A stretch of 10,358 nt of DNA from an uncultured Chloroflexota bacterium (GCA_903879975.1 CAIRNL010000326.1:1-10358); one strand, 5' to 3'; numbered from the stretch's first letter, positions 1 to 9,730 are shown. A program made the numbers and translations. The notes: a model not told the origin generated them from the sequence alone.

Positions 1-2
1 GG

Positions 3-272
3 CCGATCATGCCGCAGTCGCCATGGAACCAGGCAATGGCCAACGGGCGCATCGACATCGTCTGCCTCGGCTCCTACACGCACAATGGCAAGGGCAATTA
101 CTTCGATATGGAGACCAGCCTGCCCAATGATGCGCGTGGCCGCACCCACGGCCAGAAGACGCTGGACACCATCCAACACATTTTGACCGACCAGGGCTTG
201 CTGGTGAAGCCGGGCAACCTGGCAACTGAGCTGGCTGCGCCCGAGCCTGCAGAGCACCTCCCCGTGACCTAG
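3..272 (+). CDS. C-terminal part of an unrecognised protein (5' truncated by window edge)
   Basis: The frame is open from the first bases of the window and ends at TAG 270-272. An ATG at 9 is in frame, but only eight bases precede it, so I treat this as the end of a longer gene rather than a complete 87-residue protein. The visible part reads like real protein: it contains RIDIVCLGSYTHNGKG, a beta-strand followed by a small polar turn, then a helix-like segment HGQKTLDTIQHILTDQGLLV. The last ~20 residues are Pro/Ala/Glu-rich and probably disordered. I do not recognise the family and assign no function. It converges on the AAC(3)-like gene, with two hairpins between them. Confidence 0.6.
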   Translation, partial: PIMPQSPWNQAMANGRIDIVCLGSYTHNGKGNYFDMETSLPNDARGRTHGQKTLDTIQHILTDQGLLVKPGNLATELAAPEPAEHLPVT

Positions 273-275
273 GGC

Positions 276-320
276 CACTGCCTTCTGCAGGCAGTGCCAG
301 CCCCGAGCGACGGATCGGGG
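276..320. terminator. Two adjacent hairpins between convergent genes
   Basis: Hairpin 1 (276-296) pairs CACTGCCT with AGGCAGTG (8 bp, 5-base loop). Hairpin 2 (301-320) pairs CCCCGA with TCGGGG (6 bp, 8-base loop). They fill the 50-base gap between the two stop codons, where a two-way terminator is expected. Neither strand has a convincing T-run afterwards (only cgttattct on the plus strand), so efficient intrinsic termination is uncertain. Confidence 0.5.
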
Positions 321-322
321 CG

Positions 323-1111
323 TTATTCTGGCATTGACTGCGGCGTGACCTGCTCCACGAAGGCCAGCGGGTCACGCCGCAGCGCGTCCAGCGCAGTTGC
401 CCACAGCGCTGCGGCATCGAGGAGATAGACGGTTGCCGCCAGCACGCGTCCTGTGCGCAAGGCGGGCGCGCGCAGCAGTGCGCCGATGCGTTCGTAGCGT
501 TGCACATAGCCTGCAAAGTTGTGCGGGAGATAGCGTTTGGCTGTACGCACGCCGTCCCCATCCACGATTTCATAGACGATCGGCGCGCCAAAGAGATACG
601 GGGGTACGGCCAGCTCCTCAATGGCATGAAACGAGGTATTGGGCGCCAGCCCACAGCCTAGCATGAGGATCTGCCCGCGGTGCTGGGGCAGCAGATGGAA
701 GGGCGAGTGTGGTCCGCAGGGTGTAGTATCCTGGCTGTGCGCGCCCAGCAACGCAGCTGCCGCCGGCCCGATGGCGCACACCGAGTGTGTGGGATGCAGG
801 CTGCGCAGGACACCGGGCTGGGAGCGGAAGGTTTCGGCGATGTTCCCCACGTTCGACGGCGTCAGTGCGAGGTCAAAGTGCGGCTGTTCCGGCGTCACGG
901 CCGCATAGCTCAGTGCCGGCATGAGCAGTGTGCCGGTTGCCCCCAGTGCCTGCCGCAGCCCGGCGATGACAGTCGGCGCACCACCCGGCACGTGGCCGAG
1001 AGAACGCAAGGACGAGTGCACCAGCAACACGCCCCCGCTCTGCACACCTGCCGCACACAACTCGCCGGCCATCTGTGCGGCAATCTGTTCGTTCGCAGGA
1101 TCGTATGTCAT
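323..1111 (-). CDS. AAC(3)-family N-acetyltransferase
   Basis: A 262-residue protein of the aminoglycoside 3-N-acetyltransferase (AAC(3)/YokD-like) family, which transfers acetyl from acetyl-CoA to an amine; cytosolic. Visible family marks: LLVHSSLRSLG near residues 29-39 followed by GGA and GATGTLLMPALSY (57-69); VGNIAETFR (88-96); the RSLHPTHS block with His106-Pro107; and NTSFHAIEE (158-166), the conserved T-x-x-H-x-x-E segment. The length matches the family (~260-270). I chose ATG 1111; an upstream in-frame extension to 1297 would run into the end of gcvP and has no family sequence. A modest GAGAG lies about 11 bases before the start. Chromosomal members often do not confer resistance, and the natural substrate cannot be read from sequence. 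It sits 74 bases downstream of gcvP, behind a terminator-like hairpin. Confidence 0.9.
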   Translation of the reverse strand: MTYDPANEQIAAQMAGELCAAGVQSGGVLLVHSSLRSLGHVPGGAPTVIAGLRQALGATGTLLMPALSYAAVTPEQPHFDLALTPSNVGNIAETFRSQPGVLRSLHPTHSVCAIGPAAAALLGAHSQDTTPCGPHSPFHLLPQHRGQILMLGCGLAPNTSFHAIEELAVPPYLFGAPIVYEIVDGDGVRTAKRYLPHNFAGYVQRYERIGALLRAPALRTGRVLAATVYLLDAAALWATALDALRRDPLAFVEQVTPQSMPE

Positions 1112-1143
1112 GTGATTCGCAGCTCTCGTGAAGGGATAGAAAC

Positions 1144-1176
1144 GGGCGGCGCAACGCGCGCGGCGTCTCGCCGCCC
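1144..1176 (-). terminator. Hairpin between gcvP and the acetyltransferase gene
   Basis: Read on the minus strand, GGGCGGCG (1176-1169) pairs with CGCCGCCC (1151-1144), 8 bp of nearly pure G-C, followed by GTTTCTATCCC, a weak T-rich tail. An alternative tighter fold pairs GCGGCG with CGCCGC at 1160-1174. It lies ten bases after the gcvP stop, so it is a plausible gcvP terminator or an attenuator limiting read-through into the acetyltransferase gene. Confidence 0.5.
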
Positions 1177-1185
1177 ATGTGCCGT

Positions 1186-4074
<2,889 letters not shown>

Positions 4075-4082
4075 GGTTCGTA

Positions 4083-4089
4083 CTCCTTT
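4083..4089 (-). promoter_or_regulatory. Shine-Dalgarno site of gcvP
   Basis: AAAGGAG on the minus strand, eight bases before ATG 4074. It is the strongest ribosome-binding site in the window and decides the gcvP start against the longer in-frame extension. Confidence 0.85.
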
Positions 4090-4185
4090 GTTTGCAAAAA
4101 ACGGATGGATGGTTGCTGCCACCAGGTGGAGTGGGCACAACGTCCACGGGCGACTGGGACGATTCCGTCCTTGGTGAACGCTTGT

Positions 4186-4214
4186 GCCACGCTGCCTGCG
4201 TGGCTCTCTTTTTT
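4186..4214 (+). terminator. Plus-strand terminator-like hairpin inside the gcvP leader
   Basis: On the plus strand GCCACGC (4186-4192) pairs with GCGTGGC (4198-4204) around a 5-base loop, followed within four bases by six T (4209-4214). This has the form of an intrinsic terminator for transcripts antisense to the gcvP leader. No plus-strand gene precedes it nearby. On the minus strand the same stem has an A/G-rich run in front and no T-run behind, so for the gcvP mRNA it is only a leader hairpin. A second small stem, GGACG/CGTCC, lies at 4157-4170. Confidence 0.35.
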
Positions 4215-4221
4215 AGCCAAC

Positions 4222-4252
4222 AAAAAGCGGGCACTCCAAGGAGATGCCCGCT
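4222..4252 (-). terminator. Intrinsic terminator of the glycine riboswitch
   Basis: On the minus strand AGCGGGCA (4252-4245) pairs with TGCCCGCT (4233-4226), with a short inner CTC/GAG pairing in the loop, followed directly by TTTTT (the last stem T plus 4225-4222) and G. It begins one base after the P1 helix of aptamer II, the usual place for the expression platform. Because a gene for glycine breakdown follows, I infer that glycine binding relieves termination. The P1 strand and the terminator stem share no bases, so the switching mechanism is not obvious (see findings). Confidence 0.85.
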
Positions 4253-4546
4253 GACTCTGTCCTCGACCTGAGAGATTGGCCGAGGCAATGATCCGGCACA
4301 GAGAGTCCATGGTCAGGGTGGGTGGAGTCGGTCTCCATCCGAGCTGACGATTGGCTGTTGCCCGTCGATCATTCCCCCGGTTTGCCCCGTGGGTGGCGCA
4401 GGTGATGACACCTATCGCACTTTCCAGAGTTGCCTGCGTCGGCGATCCTTTTGCCTGAGAGTGTCACGGATGAGCAGTGGCTTGCTTGCACCCGCTTGCA
4501 CCTTCGGCGACCGGCCTGTGACCACCGGTACTCTCTCGTCAGACGC
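4253..4546 (-). promoter_or_regulatory. Tandem glycine riboswitch (two aptamers) controlling gcvP
   Basis: Read on the minus strand. Aptamer I (about 4546-4436) has P1 GCGTC/GACGC (4546-4542 with 4440-4436), the GAGAGAG segment, CGCCGAAGG (4509-4501) followed by TGCAA, and CTCTCAGGCAAAAGGAT (4461-4445). The linker and aptamer II begin with AACTCTGGAAAG (4431-4420). Its ACTCTG (4430-4425) pairs with CAGAGT (4259-4254) to form P1 of aptamer II. Aptamer II also has the hairpin AGGTGtcatCACCT, a GGGGCAAACC segment, CTCTCAGGT and AGGACAGAGT. The order and bases agree with the classic gcvT-type tandem glycine riboswitch. A terminator follows directly. Odd feature: a 7-bp stem (4367-4373 with 4287-4293) in aptamer II encloses 73 extra bases. 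Known members activate glycine-cleavage genes when glycine is high; the same is inferred here. Confidence 0.93.
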
Positions 4547-4572
4547 TGTGGCTGATATCGTTTGTGAACCGA

Positions 4573-4581
4573 AGTATACCA
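4573..4581 (-). promoter_or_regulatory. Likely promoter of the riboswitch-gcvP transcript (extended -10)
   Basis: On the minus strand TGG-TATACT (4581-4573) forms an extended -10 element, five of six to TATAAT. It is placed so that transcription would start near 4565, about 20 bases before P1 of the first aptamer. No good -35 is seen: TTGCAT lies 20 bases upstream, which is too far and weak. The site falls just after the GNAT stop codon, so gcvP has its own promoter but may also receive read-through from the GNAT gene. Confidence 0.55.
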
Positions 4582-4616
4582 CGAAATTCGCATCTGCTAT
4601 GCAACGAGTCACCCCG

Positions 4617-5543
4617 TTAACTCACTACTTCCGCGCGGGCGACTGGCAGTTCCTGGGTGAATACGGTGAAGTGGTGGCCTGTGAGCCGGAAGTTCATGCT
4701 ACGATAGAGTTGTTGTGAACGAACATTGGTTTCCTGCGTGTTGAGCATGGCTGTGGTGCAGTGATATTGTTGCGCCACACGTAACCCGGCAATCAGCAGG
4801 CGCCGGCCGATTCCTTGGCTCTGCCACTGCGGGTGGACGGCCAGGCGGGCAACGGTGGCAATAGTCTGTTCCAGCAGCACAGAGACATAGCCGACGATGA
4901 ACGGCCCCGTGGCCGCAACCAGCAGCGCACCGCGCGCCATGAGATCGTTCAGGTCGCGCATCGAGAGTTGCCATAGCGGCTCAAATGTCACGGCATCCAG
5001 CATGGCGAGCGTGCGCAGATCGGCAGGCGTTGCCTTTTCGATGGTGATCTGCTCGCCGCTCGCTGGCGGATCGGCCCAGCGCCGGCGCAGCAGGTTGTTC
5101 AACTCGTAATAGCGCACCTTTTCGGTCGGCAGCATCCCGACGGTGCTGTAGGCGCGCGTCGACCAGCCGTCGCTGCTGTAGGCGATCAGCAACTCCGCAT
5201 GGCGGCGTGGCATCCAGATCAGCGCTTCCAGAAACTGCCGGATGCAGCGGGTCGGCGATTGCCCGCGCTGGATCGCGATACCGCGCAGGAAGATGCGGCT
5301 CGGCGACGTTGCCGGCAGCGTTTCCGGTCGTTCCTCGGCTAGTATCGCCGTGGCAGCCAGCACAACCGGCGCCGGCTTTCTGTGCTCCAGGAGCAACAGC
5401 ACCTGGCCCCTGTTGACGGCCGCAACGAGGTCCTCTTCGCTCAGTGTCAGATGAACCTGGGACGCGTTCTTGAACAGGGCGCTCACTGCAGGAGCGTCGC
5501 CAGGTACGGAGGTTCTTGTGTGCGTCCTTGTCGCAGTCACCAT
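4617..5543 (-). CDS. GNAT-family N-acetyltransferase, two GNAT-like domains
   Basis: A 308-residue protein with a complete GNAT domain in its second half (about residues 165-300): beta-strand start ITIEKATPADLRTLAML, acetyl-CoA-binding motif VHPQWQSQGIGRRLL (G-I-G at 244-246), and NVRSQQLYRSMNF, the usual N-x-x-S-x-x-L-Y end motif. Residues 1-150 look like a second, degenerate GNAT unit (RTSVPGDAPAVSALF start) without a recognisable Q/R-x-x-G-x-G motif. The acceptor is unknown: protein N-terminus, lysine or small amine are all possible. Start: ATG 5543 places the first strand right after the N-terminus and lies downstream of a possible -10 (TACAAT). ATG 5582 is in frame and would give 321 residues; neither has a good ribosome-binding site. 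The gene is divergent from the EamA permease and reads towards the gcvP unit. Confidence 0.85.
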   Translation of the reverse strand: MVTATRTHTRTSVPGDAPAVSALFKNASQVHLTLSEEDLVAAVNRGQVLLLLEHRKPAPVVLAATAILAEERPETLPATSPSRIFLRGIAIQRGQSPTRCIRQFLEALIWMPRRHAELLIAYSSDGWSTRAYSTVGMLPTEKVRYYELNNLLRRRWADPPASGEQITIEKATPADLRTLAMLDAVTFEPLWQLSMRDLNDLMARGALLVAATGPFIVGYVSVLLEQTIATVARLAVHPQWQSQGIGRRLLIAGLRVAQQYHCTTAMLNTQETNVRSQQLYRSMNFRLTGHHFTVFTQELPVARAEVVS

Positions 5544-5572
5544 CGGTGGATTTTCCCAATTGAATTTCGGGT

Positions 5573-5578
5573 ATTGTA
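5573..5578 (-). promoter_or_regulatory. Possible -10 element of the GNAT gene
   Basis: TACAAT on the minus strand, five of six to TATAAT, in the 90-base gap between two divergent genes. No matching -35 is visible 16-18 bases upstream. If real, transcription would start after ATG 5582 and make ATG 5543 the true GNAT start. Confidence 0.25.
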
Positions 5579-5633
5579 GCATGAAGACGAAAAGATCTGG
5601 TGAATTGTCGATGGGAGGGGTGGGCGCGAGAGG

Positions 5634-6695
5634 ATGATGCGGATTCGACCTTTTGGGATGGCCCTGGCGGCGGCAGCACTCTTTGGGGCGGCAACGCCGT
5701 TCAGCAAGGCTCTGCTAGTCGATCTCAGCCCATTTCAACTCTCCGGCCTGCTCTACCTCGGGGCTGCGGCCGGCGTTCTGCCGATGGCCATCCGGGGGGG
5801 CGGCCTGTTGCGTCCCTGGGCCATGGACGCGCGCACGCAACGCATGCTGCTGGGCGCTGTCTTCTTCGGCGGCATCGCCGGGCCTGTGCTCATGCTCTTT
5901 GGCTTGCGCATGGCCGCAGCGGCTTCGGTTGCGCTCTGGCTGAACTTGGAGGCGGTCGCTACGGCGTTGCTGGGCGTCTGGGTCTTTCGTGATCACCTGG
6001 GACGCAACGGCTGGATCGGTGCTGCCGGCATCCTGCTGGCAGCGGTGCTGTTGAGCGGGGGAGAGGGCGCCGCAGGCTGGCAGGCAGGGCTCCTGGTCGC
6101 AGGTGCCTGTCTCTGCTGGGGGCTAGACAATCACTTGACGGCGCTGATCGACGGCATCACGCCGGCGCAAAGTACTTTCTGGAAGGGAGTGGTGGCGGGT
6201 ACCGCCAATCTGGCCGTGGGACTGCTCGCCGAACCGTTTGGCGCCAGACTTGCACAGATTGGCGGCGCGCTGTCGGCAGGTCTCTTTTCCTACGGCATCA
6301 GTATCGTCCTCTACATTACGGCTGCGCAGCAACTGGGCGCAACGCGCAGCCAGTTGCTCTTCAGTACTGCACCCTACTTCGCAATTGCGTTGTCTGTGCT
6401 CTGGTTGGGCGAGTCGATCAGCGCCGTGCAGGCGATGGCAGCGTTGTTGGTGGGTGCGTCGGTGGCGCTGTTGACGGTCGAGTGGCACAGCCACGAGCAT
6501 GGGCACGTGGCCTTGGAGCACGAGCACTGGCACAGCCACGCCGACGACCACCATGACCATACCCACGACAGCCCGTCAGCGGGCGCAGCCGGCACGCATA
6601 GCCACCGCCATCGACACCGCCCGCTGTACCATACTCACCATCACTGGCCGGACCTCCACCACCGGCATGAGCACAGCAAAAGTGATGGGATGTAG
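5634..6695 (+). CDS. EamA/DMT-superfamily permease with histidine-rich C-terminal tail
   Basis: A 353-residue inner-membrane protein. About ten hydrophobic helices can be drawn between residues 8 and 280, arranged as the two five-helix EamA repeats of drug/metabolite transporters. Repeat 1 starts ALFGAATPFSKALL; repeat 2 starts ACLCWGLDNHLTAL and includes SQLLFSTAPYFAIALSVLWLGE. The tail (residues 282-353) holds 24 His in 72 residues in HxH and HH runs, for example HEHWHSHADDHHDHTHD, and again RHRHRPLYHTHHH, ending PDLHHRHEH. To my recollection, permeases with very similar tails occur across several phyla, so the tail is a subfamily feature and not a cloning-like tag. Metal binding (Zn, Ni or Co) by the tail is inferred; the transported substrate is unknown. 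Start: ATG 5634, with ATG 5637 next to it. GAGAGG abuts the start and GGGAGGGG lies about 13 bases upstream. Confidence 0.9.
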   Translation: MMRIRPFGMALAAAALFGAATPFSKALLVDLSPFQLSGLLYLGAAAGVLPMAIRGGGLLRPWAMDARTQRMLLGAVFFGGIAGPVLMLFGLRMAAAASVALWLNLEAVATALLGVWVFRDHLGRNGWIGAAGILLAAVLLSGGEGAAGWQAGLLVAGACLCWGLDNHLTALIDGITPAQSTFWKGVVAGTANLAVGLLAEPFGARLAQIGGALSAGLFSYGISIVLYITAAQQLGATRSQLLFSTAPYFAIALSVLWLGESISAVQAMAALLVGASVALLTVEWHSHEHGHVALEHEHWHSHADDHHDHTHDSPSAGAAGTHSHRHRHRPLYHTHHHWPDLHHRHEHSKSDGM

Positions 6696-6756
6696 AAACC
6701 AGGCTGTTCGGGCAGTGCCGCTGCCGGGAGGGCGAACTTGCAAAATCCTGGTTTCT
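6694..6756. terminator. Symmetric hairpin between convergent permease and rmlB genes
   Basis: AGAAACCAGG (6694-6703) and CCTGGTTTCT (6747-6756) are a perfect 10-base inverted repeat around 43 bases, with a nested stem GGCAG/CTGCC (6711-6725). The left arm begins inside the permease stop codon. Each arm ends in a short T-containing run on its own strand (GGTTTCTATC on plus, GGTTTCTACATC on minus), so it can serve as a two-way terminator for the permease and for rmlB (stop at 6776). Confidence 0.6.
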
Positions 6757-6775
6757 ATCGGCCTTGACGGTAGGC

Positions 6776-7804
<1,029 letters not shown>

Positions 7805-7810
7805 CATGAA

Positions 7811-7815
7811 CTCCC
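7811..7815 (-). promoter_or_regulatory. Shine-Dalgarno site of rmlB
   Basis: GGGAG on the minus strand, three bases before ATG 7807 and six before ATG 7804. Spacing favours the second ATG as the start. Confidence 0.6.
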
Positions 7816-7864
7816 AATTGGATTCCAAGGGAACACCCAGGTGCGCTCCCGTCTTTTCGTCACA

Positions 7865-8590
7865 CTACTGCTTCCTGCTGCGCCCAGCGAATGCACGGCG
7901 GCGTTGGTGGCTGCGCCGCAGACGCCGCAGGCGACCAGACTGGCGAAAGGCCGGCAACGGAAACTCGACCGCCAGCGTCAATGTCGGCAGCATCAGCCGG
8001 CCCGTCGTGTGCCACGGTGTGCCCCGATCGGGCCGGCGCGGCGCAACAGCAGCCCAGCGCTCCTGTTCTTCGATCCCGGCGTTGAGCGACAAGAAGGCAA
8101 CATCCTCACTCAGATGGCGGCGAGAGAGATGCAGGACGGCGATCAGGCGGCGCCAGCGTTCGATCAACTCATCCAGCCGGCCTGCCTTCAATCCTGCAGG
8201 GTTTGGCTGAAATGTTGCAATTGCACAGTCGTATACGGACTGAAACGCCGGTAACAGCGGGTCCACGAAAAAGACGGCATGGACTGTGCTGACGCGCTCG
8301 CTGATGTGCGTGAGTCGCTCGACCTGGGCCGGTGCGAGGTCGAAGTAGGGAACCGGCTCGAAGAACTGCCATTCCCCGTAGGCCTGTGTCAGCCGCTGCA
8401 TGCGTTCGCCGACGGCGCCCACGAGCATGGCCGCCGCATGTGCCTCCTCCTCGACTGAGCCAGGTGCCAGACGATACATGGGCACGAGCTGGTGAGGAGC
8501 GAGTACTGGATCGGCTGCCGCGATCGCCCCACCTTGTTCGGCGTTGCGGAGTACCGCAGCCAGTGCTGGTACAGAGACTACATCAGCCAA
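7865..8590 (-). CDS. Unrecognised protein between rmlA and rmlB, arginine-rich C-terminus
   Basis: An open frame of 241 codons ending at TAG 7865-7867, with synonymous choices like its neighbours (many third-position G/C), so I take it as a gene. I do not recognise the family. Residues 38-110 hold amphipathic helices and an aromatic stretch, WQFFEPVPYFDL; a strand-like segment VHAVFFVDPLL follows; then YDCAIATFQPN and a helix rich in Arg/Leu (LDELIERWRRLIAVLHLSRRH). The last ~26 residues are very basic (11 Arg, 1 Lys; RLRRLRRSHQRRR), suggesting contact with an acidic partner such as nucleic acid, phospholipid or anionic polymer. There is no signal peptide or clear membrane helix. No in-frame ATG is available near the front: the likely start is TTG 8590 with GAAGG just before it, or ATG at codon 38 (8479). 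Its position in the dTDP-sugar run suggests co-transcription with rmlA and rmlB; function unknown. Confidence 0.65.
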   Translation of the reverse strand: MADVVSVPALAAVLRNAEQGGAIAAADPVLAPHQLVPMYRLAPGSVEEEAHAAAMLVGAVGERMQRLTQAYGEWQFFEPVPYFDLAPAQVERLTHISERVSTVHAVFFVDPLLPAFQSVYDCAIATFQPNPAGLKAGRLDELIERWRRLIAVLHLSRRHLSEDVAFLSLNAGIEEQERWAAVAPRRPDRGTPWHTTGRLMLPTLTLAVEFPLPAFRQSGRLRRLRRSHQRRRAFAGRSRKQ

Positions 8591-8662
8591 TGGCCTTCGC
8601 CCATTCTGCGCCGCGCAAGCTGCCTGCTTCGCCCTCTGCCTATCACTGCGTTCATGCCGACT

Positions 8663-9730
8663 CTACAGCAACCCAACCTTGGAATGATCGCCCAACGTCA
8701 TCTTGTAGGCCTTGGGCTTGATCGGGCTGTATGTGATTTCGACATCGCGCCCGATGATGCTGTCTGCGATGCGGCTGGGAACGCCGACAATGCGGCTGTG
8801 GTCGAGCACGATGCTGTGTTCGATCTCGCTCTCTTCCACGGTAGTGTGGTGGAAGATGCTGGTGAAGGGTCCGACGTAGCTGTTGAGGATGCGCGCGTCC
8901 TCGCCGATGATGGCTGGGCCGCGAATGACGCTGTTGATGATCTCGGCGCCGCGTTCCACGGTGACCAGATGATCGATTTTGCTGTCCTGGTCGACAAAAC
9001 CGTCGACTCGATGCACGAGTTCTGCCAGGACACGGTTATTGGCCTCCAGCATATCGATCGGCTTGCCCGTGTCAATCCACCAGCCACGGTGAATGTATGG
9101 ATGGACAGCGTAGCCGTTCTCCACCAGCCACTGGATGGCGTCGGTGATCTCCAGTTCGTTGCGCCAGCTCGGCTTGATCGCATGGACCGCTGCGAAAACA
9201 TTCGGATCGAACATATAGATGCCGACAAGGGCCAGGTTGCTGGTGGGGTTGCGCGGCTTTTCGACGAGCTGCTTGATGCGTCCCTGCTCGTCCAGCTCGG
9301 CCACACCATAATGCTGCGGCTGGTCGACGGCGGTCAACACCACCTGGCTGTTCCAGTTGCTGGAGGCAAACTGGCGAATGAGGTTGCTGATGCCGCCCTG
9401 GATGACGTTGTCGCCCAAAAACATGACGAAGCGCTCGTCGCCCAGGAATTGCTGGCTGATTTTCACTGCGTGCGCCAACCCCAGCGGCGCCTCCTGCGGA
9501 ATGTAGGTGATATCGACATCCCAACGCTTACCGCTGCCGACTGCCTCGCGGATCTCTGCGCCAGTGTCGCCGATGACGATACCGATTTCGTCGATGCCGG
9601 CCTCTTTGATCGCTTCGATCACGCGAAAGAGTACCGGCTTGTTGGCAACCGGTACCAGTTGCTTGGCTCGGTTGAACGTAATCGGGTAAAGGCGCGTTCC
9701 CTTACCGCCGCTTAGAATCAAACCCTTCAT
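8663..9730 (-). CDS. rmlA (rfbA): Glucose-1-phosphate thymidylyltransferase, long form
   Basis: A 355-residue nucleotidyltransferase making dTDP-glucose from glucose-1-phosphate and dTTP. The N-terminal Rossmann-like domain opens with LILSGGKGTRLYPIT (residues 4-18), then Lys23 and LVPVANKPVLF. It continues with PLGLAHAVK, FLGDN (Asp107), LVEKP and GWWIDTGKPIDMLEAN. Residues ~265-340 form hexapeptide-like turns (GAEIINSVIRGPAIIGEDA, VGPFTSIFHHTTVEESEI, SIIGRDVEI), the left-handed beta-helix that marks the long RmlA form, as opposed to the ~290-residue short form. Start ATG 9730 is nine bases after GAGG; an extension to 9763 lacks family sequence. It lies 109 bases downstream of the CpsD-like gene and 72 before the unrecognised gene. 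A related sugar-1-phosphate nucleotidyltransferase specificity cannot be excluded, but rmlB nearby supports dTDP-glucose. Confidence 0.92.
   Translation of the reverse strand: MKGLILSGGKGTRLYPITFNRAKQLVPVANKPVLFRVIEAIKEAGIDEIGIVIGDTGAEIREAVGSGKRWDVDITYIPQEAPLGLAHAVKISQQFLGDERFVMFLGDNVIQGGISNLIRQFASSNWNSQVVLTAVDQPQHYGVAELDEQGRIKQLVEKPRNPTSNLALVGIYMFDPNVFAAVHAIKPSWRNELEITDAIQWLVENGYAVHPYIHRGWWIDTGKPIDMLEANNRVLAELVHRVDGFVDQDSKIDHLVTVERGAEIINSVIRGPAIIGEDARILNSYVGPFTSIFHHTTVEESEIEHSIVLDHSRIVGVPSRIADSIIGRDVEITYSPIKPKAYKMTLGDHSKVGLL

Noticed and set aside
7..654. 215-codon open frame on the minus strand
   Set aside because: It overlaps the end of the AAC(3)-like gene in another frame and lies antisense to the first gene; the translation is low-complexity Arg/Pro/Cys-rich.
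4075..4140. N-terminal extension of gcvP to an upstream ATG at 4140
   Set aside because: The extra 22 residues are foreign to the family, and the strong AAAGGAG site sits inside this stretch, correctly spaced for ATG 4074.
4401..4419. Independent small hairpin (AGGTG/CACCT) considered as a separate regulatory element
   Set aside because: It falls within aptamer II of the glycine riboswitch and is explained as one of its helices.
8492..9715. 407-codon open frame on the plus strand
   Set aside because: It is antisense to rmlA and part of the unrecognised gene; Asp/Val-rich shadow translation with no domain.
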